Source: RGIG1840 sp964626795 (GTDB lineage: Bacteria; Bacillota_I; Bacilli_A; RF39; UBA660). From it: 21,403 nt of DNA. The translations under genes and the position numbers were made by a program. The first letter of the stretch is position 1, and every line of letters begins with the position of its first letter. Where the stretch lies: the NCBI GenBank assembly GCA_964626795.1, contig CAZVIQ010000011.1, positions 1-21,403 on the forward strand. Direction: 5' to 3'. This document shows positions 6,181-13,245 of this stretch, piece after piece. The notes beneath the pieces were generated by a model. That model searched no databases. It saw only the letters and a list, made by a program, of their open reading frames with translations, and was not told the origin of the DNA.

Positions 6181-7434
6181 ATGAAAAAGAAAAAATTAAA
6201 TTTTAAAAGAGTTTTTTTGTTAATTTTTATACTTGTTATTATAGCCGCTGGGTGTATATATATATTAAAAATTAATGATCTGGATGAGAAAATCTTAAAA
6301 AATAATATAATTAAAGAAAAAATATATTCTAAATTTGATAATAACATAAGTTTTAATGATAACTATTCTCCTACTGATTTTATTAATGTAGAAGAAAAAG
6401 TAACTGATTTTCTTAATTTATATTATAAATCCATTTATTATCTAAAAACAAATGATTTTACTACCTTCTTTGAAGACAAAGAATCAAATGAATTCTATTT
6501 ATTTAATAAAGCACTTGAATATCAAATAAATATGAGACTGGAAGAAGAAAATGACTTAAAACTCAAGAATGCTTTTTATAATATTGAATTCGTAAGTATT
6601 GAAGAAAACAACGGAAACTATGAAGTAGTTGTTAACGAAGATTCAGAAGTAAATTTTGTTTTTATGAAAGACATTACTACTAAGTTTTATAACGTTGAAA
6701 ACATATTTGTATTTAACAGTGAATATAAACTTATTTCTTATAGAAGAAGTCAGGATTTCTACTTAGCATTTTCTGAAAAAGTTAGTGAGGCATTTACTAA
6801 AGAAGAAATTGATACTCTTAGTACAGAATACTCTACTAAAAGACTTATAAACATTGAAGATAGGAAAACTGACTATACAACTTACCTAGAAAATAAAGAA
6901 TATACTTCTCCTATATGTGATAATACATATGATAGAACTAAAGCACTTGAATATTCTAAGAAATATATTAATGAGAGAAATACAGATGATTGGTATTCAT
7001 TTGATAATTTTGGAGGAAACTGTCAAAACTATGCTTCACAAGTAGTATATGCTGGAGGAATACCTATGGACTCTACCGGGACTGTATGGAAATATTATGG
7101 TACGACTCCTAATAATGAAGGAAATAAAACTGGAAGAAGTGCTTCCTGGACAATCGTAGGTGATTTTTATAACTATGCTAAAAATAATACTGGATATGGT
7201 CTTTGTGCTGAAGTAGATATCAACCCGTATTATGCTCTTCCTGGCGATATAATGCAACTTGGTAATGATGGATTCTTCGTTCACACTATAGTAGTTTCTG
7301 GAAATGTTACTAAAGATGACAACGTAATAGATATTCTAGTTAATTCAAATACTAATGATTATGAAAATGTTCCAATAAGTGCTATTTTATCACCAGAAAT
7401 AAGACTGATTAAAATTAATGGATGGAATAATTAA
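6181..7434 (+). CDS. Membrane-anchored Amidase_6-type cysteine amidase/peptidase
   Basis: 417 residues. A Lys-rich N terminus (MKKKKLNFKR) leads to a membrane segment at about 11-29, then a roughly 200-residue extracellular region of unknown fold, then a C-terminal domain (about 250-410) matching the putative amidase domain Amidase_6: YDRTKALEYSKKYINERN, the Cys block GGNCQNYASQVVYAGGIPMD (C281), a WxxxYxxT segment, PGDIMQL, GFFVHTIVV (H368) and NSNTND (N388-D392). Cys and His form the likely catalytic pair. Such proteins probably cleave amide bonds in wall peptides; the substrate is inferred. The open frame extends upstream to 6040, but the Lys-rich ATG at 6181 is the only start that gives a normal signal anchor. 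It has no SD and lies 7 bases after an extended -10, so it may be leaderless. Its terminator is shared with upp. Confidence 0.85.
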   Translation: MKKKKLNFKRVFLLIFILVIIAAGCIYILKINDLDEKILKNNIIKEKIYSKFDNNISFNDNYSPTDFINVEEKVTDFLNLYYKSIYYLKTNDFTTFFEDKESNEFYLFNKALEYQINMRLEEENDLKLKNAFYNIEFVSIEENNGNYEVVVNEDSEVNFVFMKDITTKFYNVENIFVFNSEYKLISYRRSQDFYLAFSEKVSEAFTKEEIDTLSTEYSTKRLINIEDRKTDYTTYLENKEYTSPICDNTYDRTKALEYSKKYINERNTDDWYSFDNFGGNCQNYASQVVYAGGIPMDSTGTVWKYYGTTPNNEGNKTGRSASWTIVGDFYNYAKNNTGYGLCAEVDINPYYALPGDIMQLGNDGFFVHTIVVSGNVTKDDNVIDILVNSNTNDYENVPISAILSPEIRLIKINGWNN

Positions 7435-7440
7435 AATTTA

Positions 7441-7463
7441 AAAATCACTTTATAAGTGATTTT
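7441..7463. terminator. Bidirectional intrinsic terminator between the amidase gene and upp
   Basis: AAAATCACTT pairs with AAGTGATTTT (10 bp) around a 3-base loop. T-rich tracts follow on both strands. It ends both convergent genes and overlaps two bases of the upp stop codon. Confidence 0.9.
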
Positions 7464-8088
7464 ATTTTGTCCCATATACCCTATCTCCTGCATCTCCAAG
7501 TCCAGGAAGAATATATCCAATATCATTTAAGCATCTGTCTTTGCAAGCACAGTATATTTCTACATCATCATATTTCTTTTTAATTGCTTCAATTCCTTCA
7601 GGTGCACCTAAGATACACAGGAATTTAATTTTCTTTACTCCGTCGTTTTTAAGCTTTTCTATTGTATTTAATGCAGATCCACCTGTTGCAAGCATGGGAT
7701 CTAATATTAAGACTTCTCTTTTTTCAATATCTTTTGGCATCTTATAATAATATAGATTTGGTTTAAGTGTTTCTTCATCTCTATATAAACCAATATGCCC
7801 TATCTTGGCATTTGGAATAACTTTTAGAATTCCATCTATCATACTCATACCTGCTCTTAATATAGGTACAAATGCATAATTGTCTTCATTTAGTTTTTCA
7901 CACTTTGTTTTTTCGAGTGGTGTTTCTACTTCTGTTTCATAAAGCACTGCATCTTTTGTAGCTTCATAACAGAGTATTATTGATATTTCCGCGATAAGTT
8001 CTCTAAACTCTTTAGTACAAGTGTTTTTGTTCCTTAAAATTGATATTTTGTGTTTAATCAATGGATGATCTAAAACTATTTCTTTCAT
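7462..8088 (-). CDS. upp: Uracil phosphoribosyltransferase
   Basis: Upp salvages uracil with PRPP to give UMP in the cytoplasm. The 208 residues match the family in length and order: FVPILRAGMSM (PRPP/flexible loop region, about 73-83), VLILDPMLATGGSAL (about 126-140, PRPP-binding motif), FLCILGAPEG, and the uracil-binding end GYILPGLGDAGDRVYGTK. Start ATG 8088 has AAGGA 7 bases upstream. The gene is alone, bounded downstream by the shared terminator. Upstream no promoter fits between the gene and a strong terminator hairpin at 8119-8144, so expression must pass through that terminator. The leader, with a translated 30-codon ORF, is described separately; it suggests attenuation by pyrimidine supply. 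Confidence 0.97.
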   Translation of the reverse strand: MKEIVLDHPLIKHKISILRNKNTCTKEFRELIAEISIILCYEATKDAVLYETEVETPLEKTKCEKLNEDNYAFVPILRAGMSMIDGILKVIPNAKIGHIGLYRDEETLKPNLYYYKMPKDIEKREVLILDPMLATGGSALNTIEKLKNDGVKKIKFLCILGAPEGIEAIKKKYDDVEIYCACKDRCLNDIGYILPGLGDAGDRVYGTK

Positions 8089-8112
8089 ATTAATTCCTTC
8101 TTTCTGTTAGGC

Positions 8113-8144
8113 AAAAAAAATCTCACCAGTTAAATGATGAGATT
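8113..8144 (-). terminator. Intrinsic terminator (attenuator) in the upp leader
   Basis: On the minus strand AATCTCATCA pairs with TGGTGAGATT (10 bp with one G-U) around the loop TTTAAC (8119-8144), followed by a run of eight Ts, the last two bases of the stem plus 8118-8113. Only 24 bases separate it from the upp ATG, too few for another promoter, so it acts as an attenuator. The leader peptide's stop codon lies in its 3' arm. Confidence 0.85.
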
Positions 8145-8215
8145 AATAAAAAATTAAAAACAATAATATTTGAAGCGTGTTTTAAATCTGTTTTTATTGC
8201 TTTAATTCTATTCAT
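8123..8215 (-). CDS. Leader peptide of the upp attenuator (30 residues)
   Basis: A short ORF with ATG at 8215 and AAGAGG as SD 6 bases upstream, just downstream of a consensus promoter. The peptide starts MNRIKAIKTDLKHA, continues with a hydrophobic Ile/Phe/Leu-rich half, and ends SSFNW, with TGA at 8125-8123 inside the 3' arm of the terminator hairpin. A ribosome finishing this ORF would cover the hairpin and stop it from forming. The second half is coded by a very U-rich tract (about 8172-8142). This layout matches the E. coli pyrBI leader, where UTP-dependent pausing lets the ribosome block the attenuator. The peptide itself is probably of no further use; translation is the signal. That it is translated is inferred from the SD, start and position. 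Confidence 0.65.
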   Translation of the reverse strand: MNRIKAIKTDLKHASNIIVFNFLLISSFNW

Positions 8216-8234
8216 TCTTTACCTCTTGTAAAAA

Positions 8235-8263
8235 ATATTAACATATATTATCTGAATTTTCAA
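8235..8263 (-). promoter_or_regulatory. Promoter of the upp leader
   Basis: TTGAAA (8263-8258), 17-base spacer, TAATAT (8240-8235). Transcription would start near 8228, about 13 bases before the leader-peptide ATG, and run about 140 bases before upp. Confidence 0.75.
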
Positions 8264-8328
8264 GTTAAGATTTTATATAATATTATATATGACTATTAAA
8301 TTATAATTAATAACTCTTTCTTTTTAGC

Positions 8329-8355
8329 ATATTTGTAAAAAAGTTTTCATAAGTT
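8329..8355 (+). promoter_or_regulatory. Sigma-E-like sporulation promoter of spoIVA
   Basis: ATA (8329-8331), 16 bases, then CATAAGTT (8348-8355), fitting the mother-cell sigma-E pattern ATA-N16-18-CATANNNT. It lies 29 bases before the ATG. In Bacillus subtilis spoIVA belongs to the sigma-E regulon, so the match is expected. Confidence 0.6.
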
Positions 8356-8384
8356 TTAGTGTAATTAAATGAAGGAGAGAGTTT

Positions 8385-9863
8385 ATGGATAAAAAAGAAA
8401 TTATTGAAAGCATATCAGTAAAAGGTAATGGAGAGATTTATTTAGGCGTTGTTGGAGCTGTAAGAACTGGTAAAAGTACTTTTATAAAAAGATTTATAGA
8501 AACTTTAGTAGTTCCATATATTGAAGATGAAATTGAAAAGAAAAGATGTTTAGATGAGATTCCTCAGACAGCTCAAGGTAAAACTATAATGACTATTGAA
8601 CCTAAATTTATTCCATCATCTGGGTCAACTATTAAAGTAGATGAATTTACTACGAATATAAAACTGGTTGACTGTGTGGGATATGTCATACCTGAAGCTA
8701 AAGGCTATGAAGATGAAATGGGAAATCCAAGAATGGTCAAAACACCTTGGTATGAAGAAGAACTTCCTTTTATGGAAGCTGCTAAAATCGGAACCGAGAA
8801 AGTTATAAAAGATCACGCTACAATAGGTATTCTTATTACAACTGATGGATCAATCGGAGAATTTAGTCGTGGTAATTATATTGAAACCGAAGAAAAGATA
8901 GTAAATGAACTTAAAAATATCAACAAACCGTTTATAGTAATAATGAATACTACACATCCTCACAGTAATGAAACAAGAAATCTTTGTACTGCATTAAATG
9001 AACAGTATAAAGTACCTGTTATACCTTTAAGTGTAGATATGATGAGTGAATCAGATGCGGTGAATGTACTTAAAGAAGCATTATATGAATTTCCAATTGA
9101 AGATATTGAAGTTAAAATACCTGACTGGATTGGAGTTCTAAATAAAAACCACCCAATAAAAGCATTATATATGGATAAAATCAAAGAAAGTATTCACGAA
9201 GTAGATAAACTTAGAGATATTGAAAATATAAATGTAGACTTTACTAATATTGATGAAATAAGCAATGCCTATATTTCAAACATCAATACTAAAACAGGAG
9301 AAGTTACTTTAACTTTAGAAGCGCCAGAACATCTATTTGATGAAGTACTTAAAGAAGTTATAGGTGTAAGTATTAATTCCAAGGCAGAACTTCTTAGAGT
9401 ATTCCAAGATTTTACGGAAGGAAAAAGCGAATACGAAGGAATAAAAAGCGCTTTAAAACAAGTGTATACCACAGGTTATGGAATTGCATTTCCTAAACTT
9501 GGAGATATGAAACTTGAAAAACCAGAAATAATTAAACAATCTGGAAGATATGGAGTTAAACTTAAAGCCCTTGCCAGCTCAATTCATATGATTAAAGTAG
9601 ATGTTGAAAGCACATTTGAACCAATCATAGGCAGTGAGATTCAAAGTAAAGAATTAATTAATTACCTTATGAAAGATGAAGAAAATAATCCTAATGGTAT
9701 CTGGAAAAGCGAAATATTTGGAAGAAGCCTTGAAGTAATAGTTCAAGAAGGCATACAGGCTAAACTTTCTATGATGCCTGAAAGTGCTAGATATAAATTA
9801 GGTCAAACAATAACAAAAATGGTTAATAAGGGAAGCAACAATCTAATTGCAATAGTACTATAA
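8385..9863 (+). CDS. spoIVA: Stage IV sporulation protein A, spore coat morphogenetic ATPase
   Basis: SpoIVA polymerises on the forespore surface using ATP and forms the basement layer of the coat. The product is 492 residues, the same length as the Bacillus subtilis protein. It has the TRAFAC-type P-loop GAVRTGKS (24-31), the sensor region PQTAQGKTIMTIEPKFIP, the Walker B-like DCVGYVIPEAKGY, ILITTDGSIGEFSRGNY, the MNTTHPHSNET segment, and a long C-terminal domain ending in a short hydrophobic tail (NNLIAIVL), the part that in this family contacts SpoVM and the forespore membrane. Start ATG 8385 follows AAGGAGAG. It is monocistronic between a sigma-E-like promoter and an intrinsic terminator. 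It shows that the organism sporulates or descends from a sporulating line. Confidence 0.97.
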   Translation: MDKKEIIESISVKGNGEIYLGVVGAVRTGKSTFIKRFIETLVVPYIEDEIEKKRCLDEIPQTAQGKTIMTIEPKFIPSSGSTIKVDEFTTNIKLVDCVGYVIPEAKGYEDEMGNPRMVKTPWYEEELPFMEAAKIGTEKVIKDHATIGILITTDGSIGEFSRGNYIETEEKIVNELKNINKPFIVIMNTTHPHSNETRNLCTALNEQYKVPVIPLSVDMMSESDAVNVLKEALYEFPIEDIEVKIPDWIGVLNKNHPIKALYMDKIKESIHEVDKLRDIENINVDFTNIDEISNAYISNINTKTGEVTLTLEAPEHLFDEVLKEVIGVSINSKAELLRVFQDFTEGKSEYEGIKSALKQVYTTGYGIAFPKLGDMKLEKPEIIKQSGRYGVKLKALASSIHMIKVDVESTFEPIIGSEIQSKELINYLMKDEENNPNGIWKSEIFGRSLEVIVQEGIQAKLSMMPESARYKLGQTITKMVNKGSNNLIAIVL

Positions 9864-9887
9864 CATAATTGAATGAGATATTTAATG

Positions 9888-9912
9888 CCAATTCGTGAGA
9901 ATTGGTTTTTTT
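9888..9912 (+). terminator. Intrinsic terminator of spoIVA
   Basis: CCAATTC and GAATTGG form a 7-bp stem with a GTGA loop, followed by seven Ts. It starts 25 bases after the spoIVA stop. Confidence 0.9.
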
Positions 9913-9939
9913 GATAGTTACTTTGTTTTTTTTGTTAAA

Positions 9940-9966
9940 AAAAGCAGTTTATTGTAAACTGCTTTT
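9940..9966 (-). terminator. Intrinsic terminator of the second FG-repeat gene
   Basis: AAAAGCAGTTTA pairs with TAAACTGCTTTT, a perfect 12-bp stem with a 3-base loop. On the minus strand three further Ts follow the T-rich arm. It overlaps two bases of the stop codon at 9965-9967. Confidence 0.8.
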
Positions 9967-11332
9967 AATGTTTTGAATTTTTTAATTGATAATCACTACC
10001 TATATCATCAACATGTCTACTTATTTCATCTATAGCTTCATTTCGTATAATTACACTTGTAGGAATAATAAATCTTCTTTTATTCTTAGAATCAGTTTTA
10101 TCTATAATAGTAATAATCTGAGTAGACCCTTCTATTTTTATTTTAAATGTATCTCCCTTTGAATGTTTATATATTTCTTCACCTAGTTCTGTTGATACTA
10201 ATAGTTTTTCATATTTAGCTAAAATATGAATATTATCAGTTAAAGTATAATTTTTTGTTACTCCTGTTCCATCTTCATATCTTATTAATAATGTTACAAC
10301 TTCTTTGAAAGCACTATCTTTTGCTACTCTAGTTACTATTTGGTTATTATAATTAATAACTATTGGGCTTGTACTGAATGGTACACCGTTTTTTTCGGTA
10401 CTATCATTTTCACTTTTTTCTTTTTTACTATTATATTTGCCTGATATTTCAAGTACTTTTCTTGCCCCGTTCGCTGAAAGATTATGTTCTAAGTTAAATG
10501 AATACATTTTTTCGTTTCCAAATAATTCATTAAACAATATTATACTTTCAGGGAATTTCTCTCTTACATAATTCATAAATTTTATAAAGTCATCATGTCC
10601 ATATTTTTCTATTAAGTTTAATCTTCTGTTTTCAATATAATACTTTTCAAGCTTCGTTAAAAATACAGGAATTATAATGTTTACTAAATATTTTTTTTCA
10701 TCTTCATTAATTTCATGAACTGAACATAAATCCATTCCATATTTTTTATATAAAATTTTTGTCATTCTATTATGGAGCCTAGATAAAGCTTTTTTATTTA
10801 TCTCTTCATTGTTATAGCCCATTTCAATAAGTTGATTATTTAAAGGAAAATCCAAAAATAGTCTGTTTATATTTTTCTTAATATGAGTTATTAAAGCCTT
10901 GATATTATCCAGTAAAGAATAAGGAACTATATTTTTTAGAAGTTCTTTTCCAAAAACAAATGTTAAATCTTCAATTAATTTATTATCAGCATCAAAAATA
11001 GTACTTAATTTATTTCCGAAAGGACTAAGTATTCTTAATATCTGTTTTGAATAAATATTTTCTATATGTTCTTCTTTTTTAACTGAAATACCTAATACTT
11101 TTTCTTTCCTTATAAATTCATCTATAAAATCTCTTTTAGCACAATATATAATTTGTTTATCTAATTCAGATAATACAGCAAATGGATTTTCAATATCTAA
11201 ATCTTCGCCAAACTTTAATTTAAAAAGTTTTATAATGCTTTCACTTTGTTTCATTAAATAATCAATAAAATACGGATATTTTTTACCAAAATATCTTTTA
11301 AGTGAATATTCTTCTATCTCTTTTTGCTTCAT
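9965..11332 (-). CDS. FG-repeat protein with a GreA/GreB C-terminal-like domain, function unknown
   Basis: 455 residues, soluble, largely helical, no membrane segment. Two copies of a roughly 60-residue unit can be read, at about 11-69 (RYFGKKYPYFIDYL ... LFKLKFGEDL) and 241-300 (EKYGHDDFIKFMNYV ... LFNELFGNEK). Between them lies a region with KYGMDL and IPVFLTKLEKYYIENRRLNL. After a Lys/Ser/Asn linker (about 301-330) comes a beta-rich domain at about 343-415: VTLLIRYEDG, YTLTDN, then STELGEEIYKHSKGDTFKIK and a closing strand. This resembles the FKBP-like C-terminal domain of GreA/GreB (SPLGKALLGKKVGDEVEV). It is a paralogue of the gene just upstream. Start ATG 11332 has AAGGGG 8 bases before, and it has its own promoter and terminator. 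A role in transcription is only suggested by the tail. Confidence 0.75.
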   Translation of the reverse strand: MKQKEIEEYSLKRYFGKKYPYFIDYLMKQSESIIKLFKLKFGEDLDIENPFAVLSELDKQIIYCAKRDFIDEFIRKEKVLGISVKKEEHIENIYSKQILRILSPFGNKLSTIFDADNKLIEDLTFVFGKELLKNIVPYSLLDNIKALITHIKKNINRLFLDFPLNNQLIEMGYNNEEINKKALSRLHNRMTKILYKKYGMDLCSVHEINEDEKKYLVNIIIPVFLTKLEKYYIENRRLNLIEKYGHDDFIKFMNYVREKFPESIILFNELFGNEKMYSFNLEHNLSANGARKVLEISGKYNSKKEKSENDSTEKNGVPFSTSPIVINYNNQIVTRVAKDSAFKEVVTLLIRYEDGTGVTKNYTLTDNIHILAKYEKLLVSTELGEEIYKHSKGDTFKIKIEGSTQIITIIDKTDSKNKRRFIIPTSVIIRNEAIDEISRHVDDIGSDYQLKNSKH

Positions 11333-11358
11333 AATAATTACCCCTTTTGTGAATGGTT

Positions 11359-11386
11359 ATTATAGCATAAATGTTGAAAAAGTAAA
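11359..11386 (-). promoter_or_regulatory. Promoter of the second FG-repeat gene
   Basis: TTTACT (11386-11381), 16-base spacer, TATAAT (11364-11359) preceded by TGC, an extended -10. It has the same boxes and spacing as the promoter of the upstream paralogue. Confidence 0.65.
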
Positions 11387-11393
11387 AGTATTT

Positions 11394-12695
11394 TTATAAT
11401 TGAAATGCCTTATCATCTTTAAGAGATGTATCAACATATTCACCTATTTTGTCTTGACTGGAAATTTTAGAATCAACTGCTAAAATAGGATACTTTGAAA
11501 GCATATGTATTGTATTAAAAATACTATACTTTCCTTCTTGAACTGTCCCATCTTCATACTCAAATAATAATTTTACAGTATCTTTTTCTATAACTTTTTT
11601 ACGCATATTTAGATTTTTAGAATTCTCAATATTTTCTGCTTCTTTTCTTTCTTTTTTATAAGTACTTAAAGTAGCTTCAACTAGTTTTATTTCATCAGGT
11701 GTCAAGCCATTATATGGATCATAAACATTTAATTGCTTTCCAAACATTTTGAAAAATAATTCTCTAACATTTTTATCTACAGTTACTAAAAATTTGGAAA
11801 ATTTTTTATATTCTTCTCTACTTCCAAATATTTCAATTAAAGTCGGTTTATTTAAATCTTTGTAAATTATATCAAGTTTATATAAATAGATTGGTATCAA
11901 ATAGTTATACAAATGAAATTCTGTTTCTTTTGGTGTAATATTATTTCTGTCTAAATTAGTACCAAAAGTTCTTGTTATTAAATCAATAGTACCTTTATCT
12001 AAATTATTTAATACAAATAAATTAGTATTATGATTTGTATATTTAAGTCTTTCTAATTCTGATTTTAAAGTTTCTATTTTATATACTGCATTTCTCTTAG
12101 CAACAACTTTACTTATAATTATTCTTAATTTAGCTATTATTTCTTCTGAAGATAATTTTCTTATTGTACCAAAAAAGAAATTTTTTAATAATAATTCTAT
12201 AAATTCTCTTTCGCTGGGAAAACTATTAAAAACCTCAGAAATTTTTAAATTAAATGGATCTACTTCCTTAATTATGACTGGTTTTAATTTCTTTTTCTTT
12301 GTATTCTTTAACGTTTTTTCTTTTTTATATCCATAATTAGGATTATTTAATATTTTGCTATCAAAATAATTTAATCTATTATAAATAAGTTGATTCTCTG
12401 ATTTCGTTAAATTTGAATTGCCGAGATACTCTTTATAACTTTCTCCATATTTCTTTTTAAATAATGTTATAACTTCTGGTTCTCTTGTTTCAATAAATCT
12501 AACTAGCCTCTGAAAACTTTCTCCATATTTTTCTGGTAATGTTTTATTGAATTGTGTTTTTCTATTTAAATTAATTTCTCCACTTTTATGTAATTCTATT
12601 ACTGTTTTTATAAAACACTTTAATTCTTTCAAAGATAACTCATCAAGACTAGTTCCATCAATAATCTCTTGCAATATTAATTCATATTCTTTCAT
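11394..12695 (-). CDS. FG-repeat protein with a shortened GreA/GreB-C-like tail, paralogue of the next gene
   Basis: 433 residues, soluble, very rich in Lys, Glu and Leu. Repeat copies lie at about 53-111 (LPEKYGESFQRLVRFI ... LFKKKYGESY ... NLTKSENQLI) and 286-346 (LIEIFGSREEYKKFSKFL ... LFFKMFGKQL ... LTPDEIKLVE). The central block IPIYLYKLDIIYKDLNKPTL (267-286) aligns closely with IPVFLTKLEKYYIENRRLNL of the downstream gene, proving paralogy. The C-terminal part (about 373-412) begins VKLLFEYEDGTVQEGKYSIF, HMLSKY, as in the neighbour, but the second half with GKxxGD-like residues is absent and the protein ends about 20 residues later. So the tail domain is incomplete and has probably lost its function. 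Start ATG 12695 has AAAGGAG 6 bases upstream. I know no named family. Confidence 0.72.
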   Translation of the reverse strand: MKEYELILQEIIDGTSLDELSLKELKCFIKTVIELHKSGEINLNRKTQFNKTLPEKYGESFQRLVRFIETREPEVITLFKKKYGESYKEYLGNSNLTKSENQLIYNRLNYFDSKILNNPNYGYKKEKTLKNTKKKKLKPVIIKEVDPFNLKISEVFNSFPSEREFIELLLKNFFFGTIRKLSSEEIIAKLRIIISKVVAKRNAVYKIETLKSELERLKYTNHNTNLFVLNNLDKGTIDLITRTFGTNLDRNNITPKETEFHLYNYLIPIYLYKLDIIYKDLNKPTLIEIFGSREEYKKFSKFLVTVDKNVRELFFKMFGKQLNVYDPYNGLTPDEIKLVEATLSTYKKERKEAENIENSKNLNMRKKVIEKDTVKLLFEYEDGTVQEGKYSIFNTIHMLSKYPILAVDSKISSQDKIGEYVDTSLKDDKAFQL

Positions 12696-12715
12696 AAAGA
12701 CTCCTTTGATTAAAT

Positions 12716-12743
12716 ATTATATATTTAAATAAAAAAAAGTAAA
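12716..12743 (-). promoter_or_regulatory. Promoter of the first FG-repeat gene
   Basis: TTTACT (12743-12738), 16-base spacer, TATAAT (12721-12716) on the minus strand, followed by the AAAGGAG SD. Confidence 0.65.
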
Positions 12744-12764
12744 GTTTTATTTACTGATTATTTA

Positions 12765-13233
12765 TTATAACAAATGCCCTTTTTCATTAGCATTTATATT
12801 CTCTCTCACACTTGAATATTTAATTTTATCAAATTCTTCATGTGTTTCTTCACGTATGGAAAGTTTTTAGTATCTTTTATTTGAATTTCAAAAGGAATTC
12901 CTTCTTCACTACTAAATTGTGCCAGAAGGAAGCTATATCCTGTAATCCTTTTTTATTTTAGAAAGTTTTCCTGTATATATATCATTAAATTTGCCAAATC
13001 TTTGTACCAGTTTTCATCTAATATCTCTCTAGGACTTTTGTCTTTGTTTTTTGAAGCTGTCATGCAAAATTTTACTTTTTCTAAAATTTTTTCTTTATTT
13101 TTTATTCTCCATGTCACACCTACTTTATTATGAAGTTCAACATAACTTTTAATACAATCTACTAGAATGGTAAATATTCATTTGCATTTATAAGCTTCTC
13201 TTCTGTTTCTTTTATTAAATCATTAGCATCCAT
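12765..13233 (-). pseudogene. Decayed protein-coding gene, at least three frameshifts
   Basis: This 480-bp stretch between trmL and the FG-repeat genes has no intact ORF but reads as protein in alternating minus frames. It starts with ATG 13233 (MDANDLIKETEEKLINANEY), then shifts to ILVDCIKSYVELHNKVGVTW and KFCMTASKNKDKSPREILDE, shifts to FGKFNDIYTGKLSKIKKDYR, then to ITGYSFLLAQFSSEEGIPFE plus IQIKDTKNF, and finally to SIREETHEEFDKIKYSS and NANEKGHLL before TAA at 12765. The segments are in consistent order and strand, and composition is coding-like. The ancestor was a soluble protein of about 150 residues that I do not recognise. There is no convincing SD. Since surrounding genes are intact, real decay is more likely than poor sequence quality. 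Confidence 0.65.
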
Positions 13234-13245
13234 ATTCAAACTATA

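Noticed and set aside
12765..13233. RelA/SpoT family as identity of the decayed gene
   Set aside because: Only one short segment (EIQIKDTK) is reminiscent; the synthetase metal and substrate motifs are not seen.
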